DNA of 64,000 nt from Peribacillus deserti. Lineage in GTDB: Bacteria; Bacillota; Bacilli; Bacillales; DSM-1321. Made by a program: the position numbers and the translations under genes. The stretch spans positions 62,001 to 126,000 of the forward strand of contig NZ_JAFBFI010000007.1 of NCBI RefSeq assembly GCF_016909175.1. Reading direction: 5' to 3'. The notes beneath the pieces are model-generated. The model was not told where the DNA came from. It was given only the letters and a program-made list of their open reading frames with translations, and did no database searches. Shown one piece after another: positions 1-7,959 of the stretch; position 1 is the first letter of the stretch; every line of letters begins with the position of its first letter.

Positions 1-701
1 GCGCGTACCATTGTTTCATCCATCTCCATTGCTTCAGCAAATAGTCCTGCGAGCCCCTTGGCTTTCCGGTCTACTTCAAGAAGGATTTCTGCACGTTCTT
101 CTGAGACTGAAAGGAAGCTTATTTCAAGTTCATCCAGTTTTCCATGATAAGGCCCAGTCACTGGAATAAATTCAAATTCCTGAATAAATGGACGATGATG
201 ATTCAGTTTATATGAAACGGCTTCACACTCTGCCTGCCTAAGCTTAAACCCTAAATCTGTCAGTGCCAGCAGGGCTGCATGTACAATCGGCCCCGGGAGA
301 ATTTGAATGAAATCTTCATCTGAAGGATCTACGGCGTTTTTTATTTCCAAACCTGTTGAAATCCATACCTTTGTGCGTCCATAGGTAAGGGGTGTATCAT
401 TAGGGAGTACCAGGGAAAAAGGCATGGTTCGTAATTCGCCGGGTGCTATCGTAAATGGATCATTCAACCGTAGTTTCTCTAGTGCTGCTGTTTGAGTATA
501 TTTTTTGTCATCCTGTTCCTTTATATAAGTGGTATGTAAAGTAAGATATATTTCTTCAATTTTCTGCTCAACTGATCCTCCTCTTATTTCTACCTTCCCT
601 TGTACAGTCTGTCCTGGCAGATAACGGTCAGAATCAAGTCTGGTGTCCACTTTTGCTGTTCCGATGCCTATGCTCGCCAGCATTTTATTAAATAATGCCA
701 T
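1..701 (-). CDS. spo0M: Sporulation-control protein Spo0M (C-terminus outside window)
   Basis: The reading frame runs off the left edge, leaving about 233 residues; B. subtilis Spo0M is about 258, so only the last part is missing. The N-terminus reads MALFNKMLASIGIGTAKVDT, which closely matches Spo0M, an arrestin-like beta-sandwich protein that influences sporulation and cell-cycle control in the cytoplasm. The ATG follows a GGGGGG ribosome site. Its first 14 bases overlap the end of the upstream kinase gene, so translation is probably coupled. Assignment rests on remembered family sequence; the exact molecular role of Spo0M is not settled. Confidence 0.9.
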   Translation of the reverse strand, partial: MALFNKMLASIGIGTAKVDTRLDSDRYLPGQTVQGKVEIRGGSVEQKIEEIYLTLHTTYIKEQDDKKYTQTAALEKLRLNDPFTIAPGELRTMPFSLVLPNDTPLTYGRTKVWISTGLEIKNAVDPSDEDFIQILPGPIVHAALLALTDLGFKLRQAECEAVSYKLNHHRPFIQEFEFIPVTGPYHGKLDELEISFLSVSEERAEILLEVDRKAKGLAGLFAEAMEMDETMVR

Positions 702-1518
702 TTTTATCCCCCCGAAGAATTTGTATATGACGGTTTACATGATCCAGAGCTGCCTTACTTGATGGATATGGTTCTGCTGCTAATAATAATTTTTTAATAA
801 TTTCTCTAGATTTCATGCTGATGTTTAATTCTTCCTCCCAGCTTCGGCCAGAGCAACTGTCACCTTTAAAGTTTGAATATAATAAGAATAGTAAAAAGTG
901 GCCAAGGCAATATAAATCGCTGAGATAGGTTTTACTCTGTTTCGGATGTTGATTGCAGTCATATTCCTCGTTCCTATCGATGAAACTGCCAAGCCCAAAA
1001 TCAATCAAACTGATCGAATCGCCTTGCAACAGGACATTAGGAATACGTATGTCCCTATGGACAATTCCTTTCTCATGCATATACGTTATTACTTTTAACA
1101 GCTTACAGGCGAGATGGAAAGACTGCTCTTCAGAAAAGACCTTTTGTTCAGTAAATAGGTTTTCCTCAAGGGTATAGCCATACTTTCTCTCCATGATGTA
1201 AAAGGGAATCCCTAATAATTCACCGCTCGATACAAATTTTGGAATCGCAGGATGGCTGAGTGTTTGTAAAATCTTTTGTTCTAATTGGAATGCCAGCAGC
1301 GCATCATTAGATCTCCATTTCCGTTTTCTGAGCCGCTTTAAGACAAAAGACCCCTGGTTGATTGTATTCTGTATGATATACGCTTTCCCGTAACTTCCAG
1401 AACCTGCTTCAGACATAATCACCAAGCTGTGATGTTTTTCTAGTTCCTTGATAAATCGCTTTTCGAGGATTTTTTCTGGCATAAGAGTTTTAAACGGATG
1501 CATATTCTTAAAATTCAT
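688..1518 (-). CDS. Hanks-type serine/threonine protein kinase
   Basis: This is a 276-residue single-domain cytoplasmic kinase without transmembrane or PASTA segments. Visible motifs are the glycine loop GSGSYGKAYI (~41-50), a VLKR lysine (~60), the catalytic loop HRDIRIPNVLL (~154-164) and the metal-binding DFG within LIDFGLG (~171). The catalytic-loop Lys after HRD is Arg, as in the YrzF/YbdM (PrkD) type small Bacillus kinases, while HRD Asp, Asn and DFG are intact, so activity is plausible. It overlaps spo0M by 14 bp and follows a small basic-protein gene by 18 bp, forming a three-gene operon. Substrates are unknown; Spo0M is an obvious candidate by context only. Confidence 0.85.
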   Translation of the reverse strand: MNFKNMHPFKTLMPEKILEKRFIKELEKHHSLVIMSEAGSGSYGKAYIIQNTINQGSFVLKRLRKRKWRSNDALLAFQLEQKILQTLSHPAIPKFVSSGELLGIPFYIMERKYGYTLEENLFTEQKVFSEEQSFHLACKLLKVITYMHEKGIVHRDIRIPNVLLQGDSISLIDFGLGSFIDRNEEYDCNQHPKQSKTYLSDLYCLGHFLLFLLYSNFKGDSCSGRSWEEELNISMKSREIIKKLLLAAEPYPSSKAALDHVNRHIQILRGDKNGII

Positions 1519-1536
1519 GTTAGCTCAGGAGGACCT

Positions 1537-1725
1537 TCAGCTGCTGAAAAATCCTTTTGAGCTGGAGAACAGGCTGGAGTGCTTCTTTTTCTTATAATGC
1601 TTAGCTCCATAGCCAATTTCTTTTTTATAGGAATGTTTATGCTTCCATTTATCGCTGGAGGAAAAATGGCTATTCGACTTGCCGCCTAACAGACTTTTTA
1701 ATATTTTCTTAAACATATATTTCAC
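1537..1725 (-). CDS. Small Lys/His/Ser-rich hypothetical protein
   Basis: A 62-residue protein beginning MKYMFKKILKSLLGG, then a strongly basic tail rich in Lys, His, Ser and Tyr (HKHSYKKEIGYGAKHYKKKK). No known domain is recognised. The short amphipathic N-terminus followed by a polybasic region could bind membrane, nucleic acid or spore surface, but this is inference. It has a good ribosome site (AGGAG about 7 bp before ATG) and is the first gene of the kinase-spo0M operon, 18 bp before the kinase start. Composition resembles small spore-associated proteins of Bacillus. Confidence 0.6.
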   Translation of the reverse strand: MKYMFKKILKSLLGGKSNSHFSSSDKWKHKHSYKKEIGYGAKHYKKKKHSSLFSSSKGFFSS

Positions 1726-1795
1726 TCCTTTGTTTATCTACGGCTATGATTCTCATAGGTTTCAATTATCGAAAATATTTTTCTTTTACACTAAA

Positions 1796-1821
1796 GAAAC
1801 GACGGAAATCCGCCGTTTTTG
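1796..1821. terminator. Weak bidirectional terminator hairpin
   Basis: AACGaCGG (1798-1805) pairs with CCGcCGTT (1810-1817) and is followed by TTTT on the + side and TTTCTTT on the - side. It lies just after yozD on the - strand and before the kinase operon. Confidence 0.5.
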
Positions 1822-1853
1822 CTTTTCCCGCTGGCTCCTGGCATGATACGGGG

Positions 1854-2024
1854 CTATTCTTCAACCTCTTCATCAATGATTGATTTTTCAATCAGGTATT
1901 CAAATGTAATGTCTGCAATCTCTTCTAGTTCTTCCTGGGAAGGAACAAATCCTCTTTTCACCAGTTCATGAAAAAAGAATTCTGCGATTTCTTCCGTATC
2001 AATAAATACTTCAATTTCACGCAT
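1854..2024 (-). CDS. yozD: YozD family protein
   Basis: A 56-residue acidic protein starting MREIEVFIDTEEIAEFFFHE and ending in an Asp/Glu-rich tail. The sequence matches my memory of the Bacillus YozD family (58 residues in B. subtilis), whose function is unknown. It has a GGGGG ribosome site upstream of ATG. The neighbours yodN, yozE, yokU and kamA reproduce the B. subtilis order, which strengthens the assignment. Confidence 0.85.
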   Translation of the reverse strand: MREIEVFIDTEEIAEFFFHELVKRGFVPSQEELEEIADITFEYLIEKSIIDEEVEE

Positions 2025-2118
2025 CTGAATCGCCCCCTTGTTTTAGATGTATGATGGTATAGGTTTTTTATACCAGTATTTTATACAAGCTTTCTTGACC
2101 AGAAATATCCCAAGAGTC

Positions 2119-2817
2119 TCACGTTGTTTTTTTATACATCTCATCTGCTACGGTCTGGATTTTTTTTAACACCAGCTGCATGACCTTTTTATACTCCTCA
2201 TCTTTAAAGGATAGAAATAAGGAATTATAATCATTATACAAGTCAAGCAGACCATCTATTAATAACGCCTTTTCTTTTTTCCAATCCAGCCATTCTTTCT
2301 CACTTTTCTTGGCAACAGCAGGGGCTTTATTTAATTCTACCTTATTTGTTTTTTTGGAAATGGGATACAAAAACCCGAGTTTTTGGATATAGGTATCAGC
2401 GGTTTCATAATCCGCTATGAGGGATAATTCATCTTCGTGAGCCTCGAGCCACTCACCATCTGTGATTTTAGAGAGTTCGTAAATGACATCCTCCCACGCA
2501 TTTTCTTTATATCTCCATATTTCTGTCCTAAATCCCACGATCTTAAACAACTCTGTACCATAGCCGTCCACTTGGACTAAGTCACCAAAGAAGTATTTAT
2601 AAACTATATCAATCTGCTCGGACTCGGTAACAATCTCTCCTTGATAGTCTGATATGTGTTCAAGAGAGGATTCCAAATAAAGTCCTTCACTGTGATTAAC
2701 TTCGTAGACATAGGCACCATCCATAAGCTTTAAATCAGTTATTTTCCCGACTGTTCCATATATATTGATGACAACAGTGTCTCCAATCTTGAATTTTGGT
2801 TTTTTTTCATTAGCCAT
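2119..2817 (-). CDS. yodN: YodN-like protein of unknown function
   Basis: A 232-residue cytoplasmic protein. The N-terminal ~130 residues contain two short SH3-like/KOW-like beta stretches (KFKIGDTVVINIYGTVGKI and YFFGDLVQVDGYGTELFKI), followed by a Lys-rich linker and an alpha-helical C-terminus. The start chosen is MANEKK because a GAGAGG ribosome site sits 9 bp upstream; the in-frame ATG three codons earlier abuts that site. Function is unknown. It is named from its position between yozD and yozE, as in B. subtilis, and from general resemblance to YodN. Confidence 0.75.
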   Translation of the reverse strand: MANEKKPKFKIGDTVVINIYGTVGKITDLKLMDGAYVYEVNHSEGLYLESSLEHISDYQGEIVTESEQIDIVYKYFFGDLVQVDGYGTELFKIVGFRTEIWRYKENAWEDVIYELSKITDGEWLEAHEDELSLIADYETADTYIQKLGFLYPISKKTNKVELNKAPAVAKKSEKEWLDWKKEKALLIDGLLDLYNDYNSLFLSFKDEEYKKVMQLVLKKIQTVADEMYKKTT

Positions 2818-2928
2818 TAGAGCCATCCTCTCAAGACAGTTCTTGGTTGATTAGTTAGGATATTATATGCAGTCTCTAAGCTGTGCGTCATAGAAATAGA
2901 CAACAATCCCTCTCTATACTTGTACATA

Positions 2929-2976
2929 AAAAAGGGCTGATAAGAAGGCATAAACCCTTCCAATCAACCCTTTTTT
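2929..2976 (-). terminator. Rho-independent terminator after yozE
   Basis: An imperfect hairpin with arms AAGGG.TGAT..GAAGG and CCTTC.ATCA.CCCTT flanked by A and T runs. It separates yozE from yodN on the - strand, so yodN probably has its own promoter. Confidence 0.65.
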
Positions 2977-3021
2977 GCTATAAGTTTTATCTCGAGCGCG
3001 GTGTTAACCATATAATATTTT

Positions 3022-3243
3022 TTACAGGTGTTCCTCTTCCAGATAAAGATCCCATGCCCTGTCAAATACAGCCATACTCTCTAGATAATGTACATTCAGC
3101 TCTAGATAATTGCTTATCTCGTGATAATCACTGGATTGCTTTGGAAAGCTATGATCCTTGTATGCGGAATTAGCGAATTTTGTTATTTCATCCAAGTCCT
3201 TTGGCTGTCTATACCTCATCAAAAAATGATAAAAAGATTTCAT
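3022..3243 (-). CDS. yozE: YozE family protein (SAM-like fold)
   Basis: A 73-residue protein, MKSFYHFLMRYRQPKDLDEI at the N-terminus, matching the YozE/DUF1250 family (74 residues in B. subtilis), a small helical protein with a sterile-alpha-motif-like fold and no assigned function. Start ATG has an AAGGGGAT ribosome site 8 bp away. It is followed by a terminator and lies between yokU/kamA and yodN, as in B. subtilis. Confidence 0.9.
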   Translation of the reverse strand: MKSFYHFLMRYRQPKDLDEITKFANSAYKDHSFPKQSSDYHEISNYLELNVHYLESMAVFDRAWDLYLEEEHL

Positions 3244-3336
3244 TCACAAATCCCCTTGTGTTATTTTCTGTTTTTATCATATAACTAACAATTTATAACC
3301 GTCTATCATTATGTATTAAGTTCGATTTTATTTAAA

Positions 3337-3372
3337 ATGAAAAACACCTGCCAGTTTTTATTGGCAGGTGTT
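3337..3372 (-). terminator. Terminator of kamA-yokU
   Basis: Perfect 11-bp stem AACACCTGCCA (3343-3353) with TGGCAGGTGTT (3362-3372), followed on the - strand by TTTTTC. It ends the kamA-yokU operon. Confidence 0.85.
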
Positions 3373-3414
3373 ATAATCATTCATCTTTTTTATTTATTGA
3401 CCAAATACCAATTC

Positions 3415-3702
3415 CTATTCCGATTTAAAGTTGAAATAGTTCTTCTTCAACATTTTCGGCAGTGCCATCAATTTACTGAAGCTTATCGAGGAACTAAGCT
3501 CATTTCGATCTATTAAGAACAATTGATCTTCTAAATCTGCAGCAAGCTTCTCATCCAGGTAAACAGCATGGCAGCTTGAGCAAAAAAGAGAAGGAGTTGC
3601 TGTTATTTCAATAGAACGTGAGCCATCGGGAAGCTCCCAGTATACCTGATCTTCTATGTCAACAATGCTTCTTTCATTGCACCAAACACACTCAGAACTC
3701 AT
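3415..3702 (-). CDS. yokU: YokU family zinc-finger protein
   Basis: A 95-residue protein with two CxxC pairs, CVWC (~5-8) and CSSC (~41-44), that form the zinc knuckle of the YokU/YgiT-type (MqsA N-terminal-like) family, followed by a helical tail. There is no helix-turn-helix domain as in full MqsA antitoxins. Its ATG overlaps the kamA stop by 4 bp (ATGA), so it is translationally coupled to kamA, an arrangement conserved in Bacillus. Function unknown; association with lysine aminomutase is by context. Confidence 0.85.
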   Translation of the reverse strand: MSSECVWCNERSIVDIEDQVYWELPDGSRSIEITATPSLFCSSCHAVYLDEKLAADLEDQLFLIDRNELSSSISFSKLMALPKMLKKNYFNFKSE

Positions 3703-5135
3703 TCCTTTTCCCCTCCAGGCAGATTCAATTTTTCATTCATATTGGTTTCCTGAAAATTCTTTTGCTGAGAAAGAAACTTTTTTTCTTTTAGTTCATCTCT
3801 TTTTCCCCTCTTATCCTTTAAGGAGGTGTGTCCTGGATTTTCCTCATATTTCTTTCTCCTGCTGTTTCTATCCAGTCCCTCTGGCACTAAATTAAAATGC
3901 AAGTCTGTATTAATTCCGGCTATACCGGCAGTGGAATTAATGCTTTGTTGATTGCCATATACTTTTTCAAAAAAGGATTCTGCTTTCCCCGGAGTATAAG
4001 ATTCTGGTTCTGGATAAGAAGTAATCACTCCTTCAAAATTTCGTAATATGGTTTTGGATGGACTTTGCGAAATTAAATAATTAGGCTGAAGAGAAATTTT
4101 CCCTCCTCCTCCAGGAGCATCCACAACGAAAGTTGGAACGGCATAACCAGATGTGTGCCCTCTTAACCCTTCAATAATTTCGATCCCTTTTGAAACAGGA
4201 GCACGAAAATGGCTGATACCTTCGGAGAGATCACACTGATAGATATAATAAGGACGGACCCTGATTTTAACCAGATCATGCATCAGTTTTTTCATAATAT
4301 GAACGCTGTCATTAATTCCTGCCAGAATAACAGATTGATTGCCGACTGGAACCCCTGCATTTACAAGCATTTCACAGGCCTGTTTCGACTCCTCGGTAAT
4401 TTCAATGGAAGTATTAAAATGGGTGTTAAGCCAGACAGGATGATATTTCTTAAGAATGCTGCACAGATTTTCAGTTATTCTCTGAGGAAAAACAACAGGA
4501 GCCCTCGTTCCGATTCTGATAATTTCAACATGCGGTATTTCACGAAGATTTTTTAAAATATACTCTAGGATAGTATCATTGATGAGCAGTCCGTCTCCGC
4601 CGGATATCAGTACATCACGGACTTCAGGTGTTTCCTTAATATAATTTATAGCCGCATCCAGCTGTTTTTTTGGAACCCCCATGCCGATCTGCCCGGAAAA
4701 TCTTCTTCTCGTGCAATAGCGGCAATACATGGAACACTGATTGGTAACCAGAAACAAGACTCTATCCGGGTATCGGTGAGTCAGGCCGGGTACAGGAGAA
4801 TCCTCATCTTCGTGTAAAGGATCCTCCATATCATACTTCGTTTTATGAATCTCTTTTGACACAGGAACCGACTGCATCCGAATAGGACATCTTGGATCAT
4901 CAGGATCCATTAAAGATGCATAGTAGGGAGTAATATTCAGTGGTATCGTTTTAGTCGAGATCTTGACTCCTTCAATCTCTTCATCTGTTAATTGAATAAC
5001 CTTTTGTAAATCCTCAAGATTTCTGACAGTATTTGTTAACTGCCACAGCCAGTTGTTCCATTGTTCCTCAGTAACATTTTTCCACAACTCAATAGAATTC
5101 CAATGGCGGTTAGGCTTAAACAAGCTAGAGTTCAT
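3699..5135 (-). CDS. kamA: Lysine 2,3-aminomutase
   Basis: KamA converts L-lysine to beta-lysine using radical SAM chemistry and pyridoxal phosphate. The 478-residue protein contains the radical-SAM cluster motif CSMYCRYC, the downstream GGDGLL substrate/SAM loop, and the glycine-rich PGGGGKISLQPN segment carrying the PLP lysine. Length and sequence are close to B. subtilis KamA (471). The start chosen (MNSSLFKPNRHW) has GGGAGG 8 bp upstream; a GTG nine codons earlier has no ribosome site. In B. subtilis this region is expressed in the sporulating mother cell; here the flanking 1.3 kb upstream gap is unusual. Confidence 0.95.
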   Translation of the reverse strand: MNSSLFKPNRHWNSIELWKNVTEEQWNNWLWQLTNTVRNLEDLQKVIQLTDEEIEGVKISTKTIPLNITPYYASLMDPDDPRCPIRMQSVPVSKEIHKTKYDMEDPLHEDEDSPVPGLTHRYPDRVLFLVTNQCSMYCRYCTRRRFSGQIGMGVPKKQLDAAINYIKETPEVRDVLISGGDGLLINDTILEYILKNLREIPHVEIIRIGTRAPVVFPQRITENLCSILKKYHPVWLNTHFNTSIEITEESKQACEMLVNAGVPVGNQSVILAGINDSVHIMKKLMHDLVKIRVRPYYIYQCDLSEGISHFRAPVSKGIEIIEGLRGHTSGYAVPTFVVDAPGGGGKISLQPNYLISQSPSKTILRNFEGVITSYPEPESYTPGKAESFFEKVYGNQQSINSTAGIAGINTDLHFNLVPEGLDRNSRRKKYEENPGHTSLKDKRGKRDELKEKKFLSQQKNFQETNMNEKLNLPGGEKE

Positions 5136-5286
5136 ACTATCGGCCTCCCAGGTATTTATCACATGACTGTGCCTTTATCATGGTGTAGCATATGCATGCA
5201 GCTAAAAACCTGCGAATTTTTAATTATGCTTTTTTATGGGTGAAGAGGATACTTAAAGCTGAACCTAACTGCTGCCGTGTTAGTAG

Positions 5287-5320
5287 TTGGTTGCTTGAAT
5301 GGTGCATTTGGTGGCTGAAT
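5287..5320 (+). repeat. Two-copy 21-bp direct repeat (TTGGTGGCTGAAT)
   Basis: TTGGTTGCTTGAAT at 5287 and TTGGTGGCTGAAT at 5308 are 21 bp apart and resemble the larger TTAGGTGGCTAAAT array at 5750. A further relative, TTGGTGGTTAAATCGTT, occurs singly near 5479. Confidence 0.5.
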
Positions 5321-5692
5321 CCTTCTTTTTTGTGGAAAATTAAATATTTGATTAATATGAGTTTACGGGTGGCAAAAATGTAATCCTTTTTAAAGGAGTT
5401 AATTTGACAAAAATGCAATCCTTAATTTGAAGTGTATGTGGCAGAGTGTTGATGAAAAGGCCCTGTTGTTTGCCTTTAAGCTGTTTGGTGGTTAAATCGT
5501 TATTTTATCCTGGCCAATCGCAATCTTATGTTTATATTAGAGGTTTATACGGCAGTTGATTTAATTAGATTTAACTGGAGCAGGTGTACTTGCTAAAAGT
5601 TCAATAGCAGCTTCCAGATGAATGAACCTTTTAAAAAAAAACTAAATTCAAGCTAGCTGGACCGCATAAATTTAATATAGGGCAATGCATCT

Positions 5693-5720
5693 AGTCAGAT
5701 GGAGTCAGATGGAGTCAGAT
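5693..5720 (+). repeat. 10-bp tandem repeat (AGTCAGATGG)n
   Basis: AGTCAGATGG is repeated 2.8 times head to tail with a 10-bp period. It is probably a slippage-prone microsatellite. Confidence 0.8.
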
Positions 5721-5749
5721 ATACTGGGGCAGAGATTGTTAATTGCTGG

Positions 5750-5841
5750 TTAGGCGGTGTGAAAAGCATTTTAGGTGGCTAAATCGTGTTTTTAGGTGGC
5801 TAAATTATATTCTTAAGTGGCTATAGAAGAGGTTTTAGGGT
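5750..5841 (+). repeat. 21-bp phased repeat array, TTAGGTGGCTAAAT type
   Basis: Units begin at 5750 (TTAGGCGGT), 5771 (TTAGGTGGCTAAAT), 5792 (TTAGGTGGCTAAAT), 5813 (TTAAGTGGCT) and about 5835 (TTAGGGTG). The spacing is 21, 21, 21 and 22 bp. The first half of each unit is conserved and the second half is variable AT-rich sequence. Confidence 0.75.
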
Positions 5842-5906
5842 GAAAAGGTTCTTATTATGGCTTCATATACGTAAGTTAATCAAACTTGAGGCTATATTTT
5901 GGCGGT

Positions 5907-6077
5907 TTATGCTTAAGTTTTTAAAGTTTATGCTTGGGTTTTGAAGATTTACGCTTAAGTTTGAGGAATTTATGCTTAAGTCTTGGTTTTCTTTGCTTGA
6001 CTTATTAGATTAATGCTTATCTTTTAAACTTATGCTTATTCGCTGGTATTCATGCTTACCTTTGACACTTATGCTGA
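5907..6077 (+). repeat. Phased repeat array, TTTATGCTTAAG type
   Basis: The core ATGCTTA (with variants) starts at 5909, 5930, 5951, 5972, 5993, 6013, 6032, 6052 and 6071, giving spacings of 21, 21, 21, 21, 20, 19, 20 and 19 bp. Each core is flanked by T-rich sequence, so T-tracts recur about every two helical turns. No coding or RNA feature explains it. Confidence 0.75.
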
Positions 6078-6179
6078 TCCTGCTATTCCTGAAAAGTTTC
6101 AGGATCGCATAAAAATAATTCTTTAAGATATCTTAGTCACAGGGTATTCTTCATAGATATCCGTTCGTCTATTATTGAG

Positions 6180-6314
6180 TCATTTCCCCATAGTTCGTAC
6201 TCCTTCAAACCGGTTGTCTCCTTCAGCTGCGAATTTTTTGCCTCTCCAAATGAAAGTCACAGCATGCCTAAATTCCCTCGTAACTTCAAATACTCTCTCC
6301 CACACCTTATCCAC
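6180..6314 (-). CDS. Possible small or remnant ORF
   Basis: A 44-codon frame from a GTG (6314) to TGA reads like real protein in its middle (FEVTREFRHAVTFIWRGKKF, then AAEGDNRFEGVRTMGK). It lacks a ribosome site and lies just beyond the terminator of the FAD dehydrogenase, so it may be the 3' remnant of a lost gene. No family is recognised. Confidence 0.25.
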   Translation of the reverse strand: MDKVWERVFEVTREFRHAVTFIWRGKKFAAEGDNRFEGVRTMGK

Positions 6315-6316
6315 AA

Positions 6317-6359
6317 TAAAAAAACACCCATTACCTCTGATATCGAGATAATAAGTGTC
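6317..6359 (-). terminator. Terminator of FAD-dependent dehydrogenase
   Basis: Interrupted stem ACAC..ATTA.CTC / GAG.TAAT..GTGT with a TTTTTTTATT run on the - strand, 50 bp after the dehydrogenase stop codon. Confidence 0.6.
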
Positions 6360-6412
6360 ACTTAAGGTTGAGCCAATTCGAGCGCTTTTCCTAAATATAA
6401 AGAGCTTCTAAC

Positions 6413-7879
6413 CTAAACCATAACTGGTTCAGCAATAACAGGTTTATTGATTTTTTGGATAATGTCACGTGCAATCCAGACTCCGCAGGCGCTGGCCTGT
6501 GCAAGTCCTCGGGTGATACCGCCGCCATCTCCGCCAACATAAAGTCCGGAAATTTCTGTTTCGAACCGGTCATTCAGTTTCGGGCGTGCAGAATAAAATT
6601 TAGCCTCCACTCCGTAGAACAATGTATGCTCGGACGCGAGTCCAGGTGAAACCTTGTTTAAGGCTTCGGTCATTTCTATTAAGCTTCTTAACGTGTTATA
6701 AGGAAGTACAAGTCCGAGATCGCCAGGTACTGCTTCTTTTAAGGTTGGCTCAAGGAAACCTTCCTTGATGCGTTTCTCAGTGGAGCGCCGTCCTTTTAAA
6801 ATATCGCCATATTTTTGCACGATCAGTCCGCCGTTAGATAGTGCATTGGCTAGACGGGAAACTTCATGAGCATATTCGTTTGGTTTATCAAATGGTTCTG
6901 AAAAAGTGTGAGAAACAAGAAGTGCAAAGTTTGTGTTACCGCTTCCTAATTTCGGGTCCTTGTAAGCATGCCCATTTGCCAGCATAATTCCAGAATGATT
7001 TTCAACTACAACATGTCCTGAGGGATTGGAACAGAACGTACGGACCTTAGTTCCGACAGATGTATTGAAAACAAATTTACCCTCATATAGATGTTTATTG
7101 ATCTCTTCCATAACAATATTGGATGTCTCTACCCTCACACCTATATCCACTTGATTGTTGAGCATTTTCAGTCTGCGTTTTTTCATGAGGCCTGTCAGCC
7201 ATTTGGATCCGTCCCGTCCTGGTGCGATTACCACTTTATCTGCAGAAACGTTCTCTCCATTTTTAAGGGAAATGCCGCGGATAATATGACCTTCACTCGT
7301 TTTTTCCGTTATTAAATCTTCCACTTCTGTTTTAAAGACCATATCCACTTTATCTTTTAAATACTCAAAGATACTCTTAAGTATTTCTAGATTTTGCTCG
7401 GTACCCAAATGGCGGACCTTTGCCCTAAGCAGTTTAAGCCCTGCAGCATAGCCTCGGCGCTCAATATCACGCACTTCATCTGTAAGAGGATCGGTGATGG
7501 AGTCTGTAGCACCGTGGCTCAGATTGATTTCATCGACATAGTTAATTAAATCCTCAACCTGTGAATTGGACAAATAGTCAGTCATCCAGCCTCCAAATTC
7601 GCTCGTAATATTAAATTTTCCATCAGAATAGGCACCCGCACCCCCGAAACCGTTGGTAATGGAGCAAGCGGGCAGACAGCCTGCAAATTCCTTTCTTCCC
7701 ACAGCCGGAGGACATTTTTCAATTTTCTTTTGAAGAATTGGACAATTTCTTCTATATATGTCGTGACCTTTATCAATTAATAAAATATTAGCTTCTGGCA
7801 TTTTCAAATTCAGCTCATAACATGTAAAGATACCGGCCGGACCAGCTCCTACAACAATAACATCGTAATTCGTTTTCAT
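6413..7879 (-). CDS. Uncharacterized FAD-dependent dehydrogenase (COG2509 type)
   Basis: A 488-residue flavoprotein. The N-terminal Rossmann dinucleotide-binding motif is VVVGAGPAGI (~8-17) with an acidic Asp (LLIDKG) at the end of beta-2. A cysteine-rich stretch follows (NCPILQKKIEKCPP, then GCLPAC) and the glycine motif GFGGAGAYSDGK. The C-terminus has the second FAD segment GLYVGGDGGGITRGL. This pattern is that of the COG2509 family, whose substrate is unknown. The gene stands alone with a TTGACG-17-TATATT promoter and a probable PurR operator upstream, which points to purine-linked expression. AGGAGG precedes the ATG. Confidence 0.85.
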   Translation of the reverse strand: MKTNYDVIVVGAGPAGIFTCYELNLKMPEANILLIDKGHDIYRRNCPILQKKIEKCPPAVGRKEFAGCLPACSITNGFGGAGAYSDGKFNITSEFGGWMTDYLSNSQVEDLINYVDEINLSHGATDSITDPLTDEVRDIERRGYAAGLKLLRAKVRHLGTEQNLEILKSIFEYLKDKVDMVFKTEVEDLITEKTSEGHIIRGISLKNGENVSADKVVIAPGRDGSKWLTGLMKKRRLKMLNNQVDIGVRVETSNIVMEEINKHLYEGKFVFNTSVGTKVRTFCSNPSGHVVVENHSGIMLANGHAYKDPKLGSGNTNFALLVSHTFSEPFDKPNEYAHEVSRLANALSNGGLIVQKYGDILKGRRSTEKRIKEGFLEPTLKEAVPGDLGLVLPYNTLRSLIEMTEALNKVSPGLASEHTLFYGVEAKFYSARPKLNDRFETEISGLYVGGDGGGITRGLAQASACGVWIARDIIQKINKPVIAEPVMV

Positions 7880-7927
7880 GAACGTTTCCTCCTAAGAAGA
7901 ACTTGATATATTTTTTATCCCTAACAA

Positions 7928-7956
7928 AATATATCAAAGAGCAGAGAATTCGTCAA
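7928..7956 (-). promoter_or_regulatory. Sigma-A promoter of FAD dehydrogenase
   Basis: On the - strand, TTGACG (complement of 7951-7956), a 17-bp spacer, then TATATT (complement of 7928-7933). It lies 48 bp upstream of the start codon. Confidence 0.65.
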
Positions 7957-7959
7957 TAA

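Larger units (their letters stand above)
5136..6179. other. Gene-poor intergenic region with 21-bp phased repeats
   Basis: About 1 kb upstream of kamA with no supportable gene. It is AT-rich, with frequent stops in all frames. It holds several repeat families listed separately (5287-5320, 5693-5720, 5750-5841, 5907-6077) and a degenerate direct repeat AAAAATG(t/c)AATCCTT at about 5375 and 5408. A small hairpin CCTGAAA/TTTCAGG is at about 6087-6103. Confidence 0.6.

Noticed and set aside
4209..4556. 115-codon open frame on the + strand
   Set aside because: It lies wholly antisense to the conserved kamA gene and has no ribosome site; a shadow frame.
5224..5418. 64-codon frame on the - strand upstream of kamA
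   Set aside because: It spans the repeat region, has no ribosome site, and its composition reflects the repeats.
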